Source: Scleromitrula shiraiana (lineage: Eukaryota > Ascomycota > Leotiomycetes > Helotiales > Sclerotiniaceae). From it: DNA of 64,000 nt. Each line of letters begins with the position of its first letter. The first letter of the stretch is position 1. The notes beneath the pieces are model-generated. The model saw only the letters and a program-made list of their open reading frames with translations, did no database searches and was not told where the DNA came from. Where the stretch lies: NCBI GenBank assembly GCA_028455995.1, contig JABELC010000008.1, positions 1,053,501 to 1,117,500 of the forward strand, written 5' to 3'. This document shows, in pieces, positions 55,430 to 64,000 of this stretch. Both the position numbers and the translations under genes were made by a program.

Positions 55430-58400
55430 ATGGGGAAACTCATACGTCTCGAGCTCTTCAGTAAGCTGATTGTCTTCCTATGAACCAATCTTTCACTAAC
55501 TTCATACAGATTTCAAGTCTTATAAAGGCCATCACACACTTTTATTTGGCGATTCTTATTTCACTTCTATCATTGGTCCCAATGGCTCTGGAAAATCCAA
55601 TTCGTAAGTAATTTCAATCCTAAACTTTGAAACCTATTAACTTGAGTTGCAGTATGGATGCAATTTCCTTCGTTCTGGGTATCAAGTCATCACAATTACG
55701 TTCGTCGCAACTACGAGATCTAGTATATCGCGGGAGAGTTTTGAAAACTTCGAGAATCAACGATGATGGATCTGCCATCGATCCAACTGCGAATGGCCAT
55801 GCGAACGGGGACGGAGAAGGTTCTGACGTTGAATCACAATCCCAGAAGCCAGCGCGCAATGATCCCAAAAGCGCATGGGTCATGGCTGTTTACGAAGACG
55901 ATGCTGGCGACGAACAAAAATGGAAGCGTTCAATCACAAACCAGGGCGCCAGCGAGTATCGCATCAACGACCGCGTTGTCACCGCACAAGCTTACAATGA
56001 TGCCCTTGAGTCAGAGAATATATTGATTAAAGCTCGAAACTTTCTAGTTTTTCAAGGAGACGTGGAACAAATCGCCGGGCAATCACCCAAACAATTGACT
56101 CGGCTTATTGAGCAAATATCCGGTAGTCTAGACTTCAAAGAAGAATACGAACGTTTACAAGAAGAGTCAGAAAGGGCAGCCGATGAGCAGAATTACAGTC
56201 TCCAACGTAGACGTGGCATCAATTCCGAAATCAAGCAGTATCAGGAGCAAAAGAAAGAGGCTGAGAATTTCCAGAACAAGTTAGACGAACGAGACAATGC
56301 TATTGTTACTCATATTTTGTGGAAGCTCTACCACTTTCAACGTGTCATGGACGAATCGAGTGCCAGCATTCAAGAACATCATGAAAATCTGAAGGAATTT
56401 CGCCGTGGCGCTGAAAAGTACCAAAAGAGCTTCGATGCAGCCCGTCAAGAACGTCAGCATGTAACGATGGAAGTTGAGAAAATCGAGCGTAAAATCAAAC
56501 GAAAGGAAAAGGATATTGATGCAAAGGAAGTGAGCTTGGTACCAACGAAACAGAAGATTGAGTCCCTTACATCAGATTTAGCAAAAGTCAGGGAAAAGAA
56601 TGCAGATATCATCGACAAAAAAGATAAAATATCCAGGACAATTGCCAGGACCAAGAAGGAGTTAGCAACTGTTGAAAAGGCACAAAAACAATTTGAAGTC
56701 CAGTGGCAGGAAACGCTAAAGAACCGTGGCAAACAGTTGAGTGAGAACGACTTCAAGGAATACAATAAACTCAAATCAGAGGTTAACAAGAAAACTTCGG
56801 AAGACCAAGCCAAATTGGAAAATCTAATGCGCCAACTGAAAACAGACAAGATCACGGCAAACAGTCTGAACAGTAAGATGGAAGCTGCCCAAGCTTCCAT
56901 TGAAAAGTTCCAAAATCAATTAGACACAAATACTCGTCGAAGAGATAATTTAAAAGTGTCAATTGCCGAAGCTGCCCAAGCAAGGAATCTAAAGAAGAAG
57001 GAATATAATTCCATTCAATCGGAACGCGTTCGTGCAAATCAATTAAAGACTGACCTGGAAGAGAAATTGCAGGAGATCTTGAAGCAAATTAGAGATGGTG
57101 AAGAGGGCCAGCGAGAGAACGCAAAGGAGACCAGAGTCAAGGAAACGGTGACCTCGCTCAAAAGACTCTTTCCAGGCGTGCGTGGCCGGGTTGGGGAACT
57201 TTGCAAGCCAAAACAAAAAAAGTTCGAGGAAGCTGTTATCACAGCCCTTGGTCGAGACTTTGACTCTGTTGTTGTCGACACGGAAAAAACTGGTACCGAA
57301 TGTGTTCAATATTTGAAAGACAACAGGCTGAGCCCAATGACTTTTATTCCTTTGGATAATATCAAAGTCAATGCCGCTAACTCTACCTTGAAAAGCTTAC
57401 CTAGAGCCCGCCTCGCCATTGATACAATCGATTTTGACTCTTCCCTAGAGAGAGCAATGTCGTACGCATGTGGTAGCTCAATTGTCTGCGATGATCTCGC
57501 AACGGCAAAGGATATATGTTATCGAAAAAAGCACCAGGTCAAGGCTGTCACCTTGGATGGCGTTGTTATTGCAAAAGCCGGTAATATCACTGGTGGCCGT
57601 GTCCCTGACAAAGGTGGAAACAAGAGAAAATTCAACGACGTTGACGTGGAAAAGCTCAAGATCATTGCCGAGAAATATCGTAGTGAGCTTCACTCTCTAT
57701 CAGAAAGTAGACGAAAGAGTGCCGAAGAGGAGAAGTTGAATCATGAGGTCAATCATCTAAATCAAAAGATTGCTTATGATGAGGCTGAGCTAGCATCGTT
57801 TGAGAGAAACATTGTTAGTGACAAACGGCAGTTAGCTCATGAGGAGCGTCAGCTGGAGGAACTAGAACCGAAATGTGAGGAAAAGAATTCTGAGGTTGAG
57901 AAGTTACACCAGAAGGTGGAAGAATTCGAACGGGCTATTGCAAAGGTAGAGGATAAACTGTTTGCCGGATTTTGCGCGAGGTTGGAGTATGCCAACATAC
58001 GGGACTACCAAGCACAACAAGGCAGCCTAGAGCAAGAAGCTCAGGAAAAGAAAAACGAGTTTGAGAAGCAAAAGCAAACGTTGGCAAACCATCTACGATG
58101 GGAGGAGGCAAATCTCGTCGATGAACAGCGGCGTTTGACCCAGAATGAAGATTTCTTAAAGAGACAAGAAGAGGGTCTTGATACATATGAAGCAGAAAAG
58201 GAAACCATAGAAACTGCGATGGAGGAATACCAAGCAGCAGTTACTGAATTGGAGGACGCCCTGCAGAAACAGAGAGAAAAGCTTGCAGCTAAAATCGAAA
58301 AAGTCACTGCCGCTCGAAATGAATTACAAAAGCAAAGTAGGGAGATTGATAACCGGACGAAAGCCATTTCCACTTTAGAAGCCGAGGCTCAACGCACTAG

Positions 58401-59421
58401 CGCCAGCAGATATGCTCTTTTACGTCGCTGCAAGATGGAGCGAATTGAAATACCAATAGTACAGGGCTCAAAATCATTAGAGAGTTTACCTGCGGATGAT
58501 AATCTGTTACACGAAGAGCCTGATGATGCTATGGATCTTGACGAAAGGGATCAGCCAGTCGATGAGATTGCTAATGATTACGGCATCGAGATAGATTTCG
58601 ATGGTCTGGATGATGACCTAAAAAATGTAAGTGCTTTTAATGCCACCCTAAAGATAGTAGTACTGACACGAGCAAGCCTGATGAAGAAGGTATCGAAGAA
58701 CAATTACAGGATAAAATATCCAGTCTTAACTCGGAGCTTGAGAAACTTAATCCGAATATGCGTGCCATTGAGCGCCTTGATACTGTAGAATCACGCCTCC
58801 GAGAAACAGAAAAAGACTTTGAATCCGCCCGTAAGGCTGCTAAGACTTCTCGAGATGCTTTCAATGAGATCAAAGCGAAACGTTATGATCTCTTCTACAA
58901 AGCTTTCACACATATTTCGGAACAATTGGTTCATGTCTATAGAGATCTCACACGTTCGTCTACTTACCCACTTGGAGGTGTAGCATCCCTCGATATCGAA
59001 GATAGCGATGCACCATATCTTTCTGGGATCAAGTACCATGCTATGCCACCCCTCAAACGTTTCCGTGACATGGAGCATTTGTCTGGTGGTGAAAAGACTA
59101 TGGCTGCCCTAGCTTTACTATTTGCAGTTCACAGCTATCAACCATCTCCATTTTTTGTCCTAGACGAAGTCGATGCTGCACTAGATAATGCAAACGTTGA
59201 AAAGATTAGGAACTATATCAAGGAGCATGCGGGACCTGGGATGCAATTCATTGTCATCAGTTTGAAGTCGGGATTGTTCCAAGGAAGTGAGAGTTTGGTT
59301 GGTGTTTTTAGAGATCAGGAAGTCAATAGTAGTAAAACTTTGACACTTGATGTAAGCTTATCTTTAGTCCCATTATCAATGCCTATACTAATCGGTCTGC
59401 CAGTTGCGAAAATATGTATAA
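55430..59421 (+). CDS. SMC1: Cohesin subunit SMC1
   Basis: Five exons: 55430-55460, 55510-55603, 55653-58626, 58677-59351 and 59404-59421 (18 nt); introns 49-52 nt; 1,263 aa. The N-terminal head MGKLIRLELFNFKSYKG leads to the Walker A IGPNGSGKSNSMDAISFVLG (about 32-50). SSQLRSSQLRDLVYRG is the SMC1 signature and separates it from SMC2-4. Two long coiled coils (about 170-530 and 690-1090) flank the hinge (about 540-680), which includes LKRLFPGVRGRVGELCKPKQ. The C-terminal head has LSGGEKTMAALALLFAVHSY and VLDEVDAALDNANV (ABC signature and Walker B). The end TLTLDLRKYV exists only after the last splice. The fourth-exon junction KNPDEEGIEE uses the acceptor GCAAG after a CTGAC branch site. It forms the cohesin ring with Smc3, in the nucleus. 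Confidence 0.96.
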
Positions 59422-59886
59422 AATATGAAGTTTTATGCAATGACTAAGGTAGTGGGGATGTTGTATATTATCGGAAATTTGGTGGTAAGGTTTTCTTCTT
59501 TTTTTACCCAGTGCTGAAGAACGTGACGGTTGCTCAAGTACATTATGCATGAAGATGGTTGGATGTCTGATGACTTCCATGTTTGTACGTAGCTAAGGAG
59601 ACAAGGAGTTTTAAGGATATGCGGTACTTATGCTTTTTTCGGACAAACTAATCTTCCTTTTCGACGACGGTGGATAGGATAGCTGTGTGGATAGAAGCAG
59701 TGCGTTCAATCATAATTGCATATCAGAATTAAATGTCGTAAAACCGGCTTCTTGAAAGATTCCATCGTCTTGTTATGATCTTTGTCTCATCGTCTACAAA
59801 TGGCTCGACGAATGACTTGGGCAATTCAACCCGGCATATAGTATATACTAATAATTTATAAAACATTCCAATCAATACACGCACAA
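59422..59886. other. Convergent 3' spacer SMC1/ADH
   Basis: 465 bp, AT-rich 3' flanks of both genes. No coding sequence seen. Confidence 0.5.
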
Positions 59887-61275
59887 TCAAGCCCCAAAAG
59901 CCTTCTCATACCCCACCATAGTAAACCGATACCTAACATCATTATTATGCAACCTCGTTAACGCAGTCTTCAACCCCTCCTCCCCAATCTCAATCGTCTC
60001 CGTCCAACTCTTAATACCCTCCTTCGCCGCCAACTCCAACATACTCAATACCTCCTTGCGACTCCCCAAATGCGACCCCCCAATCAAACACCCATTTGCG
60101 AGGAAATCCTGCGTCCTAACCGTTTGTCCCTCGCCCTCAGGTAAGCCAACGGATATCCAGCGTCCGTGTACATCGAGGAGACTGAGGTATTCGCCGAGAT
60201 TGAACCCGGAGGTTGAGGAGGCTGTGTTGACGATTAGGTCGAATGTCATTATGTGGTCGGCGTTCCAGTCTTTGTCGGCGGTGGCGAGGAAGCCGTCGGC
60301 GCCCATTTTTAGGGCGTCGGCTTCTTTGGCGTGGGATCTATCATTGAGATATTATTAGTCTACCTCTTTTCAAGAAAGGTTGTTAGAAAACGTACCTTGA
60401 GATGGCCCAGGTCTCGGCACCCAATGCCTTGGCGAATAATATGCCGAAATGTCCAATTCCTCCGAGCCCGACAATTCCTACTTTTTTGCCCGGTCCGCAG
60501 CCGTTGCGGACGAGGGGTGAGTAGGCTGTTAGACCGGCGCAGAGCATAGGTGCTGCTTGTTCGGATGCGAGTTCATCTGGGATTGGGAATACCCTATTCG
60601 TCATTATATTAGCTTCTTATTTTTTCCGAATCCGATTCCAACTGCATACATAACCGTTTTTGATAAAAATCGAATAGCATTTAAAAGAGGGAAGAGAAAA
60701 AGGGCAAAACAAACCAATGCTCATGCGTCCTAACATGACTAGCATAACCACCCTGACTAACCACTCCCGTCTCGGGCCACACAGCCCCATATGTGTCCAA
60801 TTGATGACGACAATACGTCTCATTATCATTCTTGCACTGTTTACACTGCAGACAGGAGTATGATTGAGCGCCTACACCTACTCGTTGGCCTTCTTTGATA
60901 AGTGTTACTTTTGGACCGGTTCGGATTGCTGTTCCTACAATTTCTGTGGTTGGGGTTTGTTAATATGAGGTTTCTCGATTTTGTGTGTTTGGGGATGGAA
61001 AGATATAAAATGGAATGGAATGGTGGGAGGGGGGTAAGAGAAATTGAGGGAAGAAAAAAAGGGTAAATACCGTGACCAACACAAAGAGGGAATTTCTGCT
61101 CTCCCCATCCTCCGCTCACGGTGTGCAAATCACTGGCGCAAACACCACAGGCTAGAATCTTAATATCAACGTCGTAGTCACCGAATGGTTTGGGCTTGTA
61201 TTCATTCTTGTGGAATTCGGTCCATTTGGCTGGATCTTCGATTTGGAATCCTGTGAATGTCTCTGGGTATGGCAT
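59887..61275 (-). CDS. Zinc alcohol dehydrogenase, Adh6/7 (cinnamyl-type, NADP)
   Basis: Four exons on the complement: 61275-61071, 60943-60715, 60593-60396 and 60337-59887; introns 58-127 nt; 360 aa. MDR fold with catalytic zinc ligands in CGVCASDLHT (Cys46) and VGHE (His68, Glu69). The structural zinc ligands are SYSCLQCKQCKNDNETYC (Cys99, 102, 105, 113). The nucleotide motif is VGIVGLGGIGHFGILFAKAL. The block HQLDTYGAVWPETGVVSQGG and GGYASHVRTHEHW are typical of the yeast Adh6/Adh7 branch, which reduces aliphatic and aromatic aldehydes with NADPH. Catalytic residues look complete. Splicing restores VGHE-IVGTA and AISR-SHAKEAD, which supports the introns. The protein is cytosolic, with no signal peptide. 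Substrate is not predictable. It is not part of a visible gene cluster. Confidence 0.93.
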
Positions 61276-62209
61276 ACTTGCGTTTTATGTGATTGACCGG
61301 AGTATTGCTTTAGTGAGGGGCTCGCTGGTTGTTATATAGAGGTTTGGAATTGAAGTTTGGAATTTGCAATATAAGAGACAATAAGAAAGTAAAATCGAGA
61401 AAATGGAAGAGAAAGAAATGAGACAAAAGAACAAGAGAAGAGATGATGAATAAATACTTCCTTCCCTTTCCTTCCCTTCCCTTCCCATATTTCCCCTCAA
61501 CCGCCAAGCCGAGTTAAATTCTCCAGTTAAAGCTCTTCCCCTCCATCCCACCATCCATCTCGATTCTCGGAGGAAAATTTCACCCCACCTTCAGCGGGGT
61601 TGAGGTTTATCATGCCTTTTTGTTTTGTTTCCAGGATGCTGGCCCTGGTATTATGATGCCCAGTTTGATACGTGGGTTTCCTGCCGGTAGATATTTTCCC
61701 ACCAATCACGATGTGGGGGAACCAAAAAATAGACATATATTTTTGGGACTTTCAAAAATGGAAATACGCAGGTACATGTTCGAAAATGATATGCAGGTTG
61801 TAAAACGAAGAGCTCAAAGGCCATGTATTCCATCTATCTACTTACTCTTACAATAAAATATATTATGTGAAGAAAAAAAAAGCTTAGCAATTGTATGATT
61901 TCCTTATCCCCATTAGACTGTTCTTGTATGCGTGTAGCGAATGACCCTCCCAGCCAGTTGCGCAAGACAGACTAAAGTTATTCCCCAAAAATGTGCAATA
62001 AATCCACGCCTGATGAACTCCATCATAACCCTTTGAAAGGGTTCGAAACCTTTCTTAGAAAAATCGCCCCAAACTCCATTAATCGCTTCTGACAAAAGAC
62101 ATGAAGCATGGATATCGAGAACTCCTACACTAATCACACTTCGCCGAAAAAACTCCTTCCTTTATCATACATGTTCCATTAAAAGAAATCGTAAACCATC
62201 AAATAACTA
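61276..62209. other. ADH promoter / NTO1 3' spacer
   Basis: 934 bp between the ADH start and the NTO1 stop (both on the complement). Includes a purine/pyrimidine-biased stretch at 61370-61490. Frames at 61527-61860 and 61913-62137 lack a proper start or composition. Confidence 0.55.
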
Positions 62210-64000
62210 TTACTTGAATCCTCGCCATTTTCTTCTGGTTTTACCTTTCTTCCCCTTATTAGCTGGGGTAGACTTTTGCTCGCTGGGACCCGCATCAGCT
62301 AGAGCCTTGATCTCATCATCATCCAAATCGCTTAGTTCTTCACTGGCACGAGATCCGCTTGTATTCTCGACAGTGACGTTCTGCAAGACGCTTGTGCCTT
62401 CAGGTTCAAAGTCTTTCACATACCATGGAATGCCACCGTTGTTGAGGATGTCGGCACCTTCTGTCGTATTATCACCTGTAGAGATTGGTGGGGTTGGAGG
62501 AGAAACTTGAATATTCTCCGGGGCTGAAGAGTACCCATTGGTATCGGGAGGAGTGATACCATTGGTGGTAGATTCTTTCAACTTCTTTGGAACTTCAGCA
62601 ACGATCGTTGTTATGTCATCTGAGTCGGGAACTGCTACCGAATCAACACGAATGACATCTTCTACGTCGTGATCTGCACCAACGTCAGGCATGTCGGTAT
62701 CTTCATCTATAACATTAGGAGAGATTGGTCCGTTGCTTCCTGAATTTGCGACAATAATTGATGAAGATGAATTGTTAGTCGTAGTTGCGCCATGCTCGAC
62801 CCCGTTCAATTTCAGAGTATCAAACATCTCTTCATCTTGCGTACGGTCGACTGCGTGAAGATCCGCCAATGCTTCTTGCAAGCCACCAGATCCTTCTGGT
62901 GGTAGTAAACAGCTCTCGAGTAAACTGTTAAGATTTCTCAACTGTTCCTCGGGTTGTTTGTTGGTCACGTCGCATTCAGCTCTCAGCGCAGCCTCTAACA
63001 TTGGCTGAATTGCTTTAATGATGCGCTTGCCAAGTCTCCTACGGTCCCTTAACTCAATGTTGACCTTCTTGACCGGCGAGACCTTGTCAATGTCTTCAGA
63101 TACCACAGCCTTAGCAGTCTGTGATTCATTCATAATCGCGGCGTTGAACGCTGCGCCAAGGTCCTTTGCGAATGCTCCTGTTGTTGTGTAAAAGCGTAAG
63201 TTGAGTTTCGAGTTGAGCTCCATAAGTGCCTTAGTGAAAACCTTTTTGATATCCAATCTGCACTTTGTTAGTCTCCGTTAATTGTCGTTTTATGGACTAA
63301 CCTACTGTAACGCCTTCTCAATCACCGGTGGTAAGAATGGTGCAACGGGGAAGTAAATAGTATCAACGGCATCTTTCTCACATCTCACACTCTCTAACTT
63401 CTTTTGCTCGCGCTCTTTAACTCCCTCAGCAAGTGCACGCAACTTCTCAATGTCGTTCAGTAAAAGCTTGGCAAATTTAATACGGCGATCAAGCCGCTCT
63501 CTGCCAACGTGGCCCATTCCGGAAAAGTTGCGTCGAGTTATCTCCATGGAGGAAAAGCTCTCCATTTGTAACTGTAGACGTTTTAGGAGAGCCGCACCTC
63601 TACGAGCTTCTCGCTTTAAAGTCCAATATCTGCAACAGTCTGATGTCCAGTCCTTGCGTCTACGGATCGTGTAACGGTTTAGGGACATCTCAACAGAGTT
63701 ATAGATTACTTTTGGGATGATGGGAGCACCAGAAGGGAGTTTCCAAACACCCTTTACAGGTGGTTCATCAACAACAGTATCGGAATTGATGTAACCGACC
63801 AATGAACCACGGGCACCAATGAGTTCCAGAACCTCTGGCTGTCGTCCTGCCTTGCGATGAGACTTAGCCAATATGGATGCCGACTCATTAGTATCAGCCC
63901 AAACACGTCCGCGCATGGTCTTTTTGTAGAATCTTCGCGCCTCAATGGTTGCCGCTACGGTATCATTCTCTCTGGCATGATCTTGAGGAGTATGCTTGTC
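62210..64000 (-). CDS. NTO1: NuA3-type PHD protein NTO1 (BRPF/peregrin-like), C-terminal part
   Basis: Partial on the complement: an exon from beyond the right edge to 63306, intron 63258-63305 (48 nt, GTAGGT...TGCAG), final exon 63257-62210. 580 codons are visible. Blocks typical of fungal Nto1: KKTMRGRVWADTNESASIL, then VWKLPSGAPIIPKVIYNSVE. Next are CRYWTLKREARRGAALLKRL and QLQMESFSSMEITRRNFSGM. The last exon begins in VFTKALMELNSKLNL and ends in a disordered acidic region with a basic tail KKGKTRRKWRGFK. The PHD and extended-PHD fingers expected upstream are outside the window. In yeast Nto1 is the scaffold of the NuA3 histone H3 acetyltransferase. Identity rests on the YWTLKREARRGAALLKRLQ block shared with BRPF proteins. 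Confidence 0.85.

Noticed and set aside
62028..62058. tRNA-like GGTTCGAAACC arm
   Set aside because: A short hairpin (CCCTTTGAAAGGG then GGTTCGAAACC) without acceptor, D or anticodon arms in register.
61913..62137. 74-codon frame downstream of NTO1
   Set aside because: Begins at GTG rather than ATG, lies in the expected 3' flank, and shows no family motif.
41146..64000. Idea that APC4, KU80, SMC1 and NTO1 form a chromosome-maintenance cluster
   Set aside because: They are separated by unrelated genes (permease, TMEM205-like, GPC1, ADH), lie on both strands and share no common promoter motif; chance neighbourhood is the simpler reading.
1..64000. CRISPR arrays, rRNA genes, long transposons
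   Set aside because: No spaced palindromic repeats, no rRNA motifs, and no reverse transcriptase or transposase reading frames were seen.

Overview
The window looks like nuclear DNA of a filamentous ascomycete (Pezizomycotina). The genes have many short introns of mostly 46-90 nt with GT-AG ends and CTAAC/CTGAC-type branch points. The products are fungal-specific or eukaryotic housekeeping proteins, such as LEU2, delta-COP, Ku80, SMC1, PP2A-A and 40S S3. Spacers are AT-rich and full of microsatellites. I lean towards a Leotiomycete of the Botrytis/Sclerotinia type, but that placement is inference from gene style and cannot be proven here.

The left part (about 1-18,200) is gene-poor. It holds a partial unknown gene at the left edge, an intron-less low-complexity orphan (2220-3131), a Rua1_C-type zinc-binding regulator (9713-11743) and a PHD-finger protein (15931-18157). 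Between them lie spacers of 6.6 kb and 4.2 kb packed with simple repeats.

The right part (18,996-64,000) is compact. In order it carries LEU2 (+), EFM4 (-), PP2A scaffold TPD3 (-), PheRS beta FRS1 (+), the myotubularin phosphatase YMR1 (-), RPS3 (+), a NIPA-type Mg2+ transporter (-), an acidic DUF2420 protein (-), delta-COP RET2 (+), APC4 (+), an APC-superfamily amino-acid permease (+), a 2.3-kb spacer with a MITE-like element and a decayed or unrecognised gene, KU80 (-), a TMEM205/DUF4149 membrane protein (+), GPC1 (-), cohesin SMC1 (+), an Adh6/7-type zinc alcohol dehydrogenase (-), and the C-terminal part of NTO1 (-), cut by the right edge. Exon-intron structures were built by hand. Every model below stays in frame across all its junctions.

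The genes do not form an operon-like or biosynthetic cluster. Most neighbours are divergent or convergent pairs with 320-1,050 bp between them. No CRISPR array, rRNA, convincing tRNA or autonomous transposon was found. No new multi-gene system is evident. The items most worth a second look are a Leu3-type CCG-N4-CGG site before LEU2, two ACGCGT boxes just before the SMC1 start, a small element with inverted ends at 46887-47123, alternative N- or C-termini from retained introns (YMR1, KU80, DUF2420), and the repeat-loaded spacers around the Rua1-like regulator.
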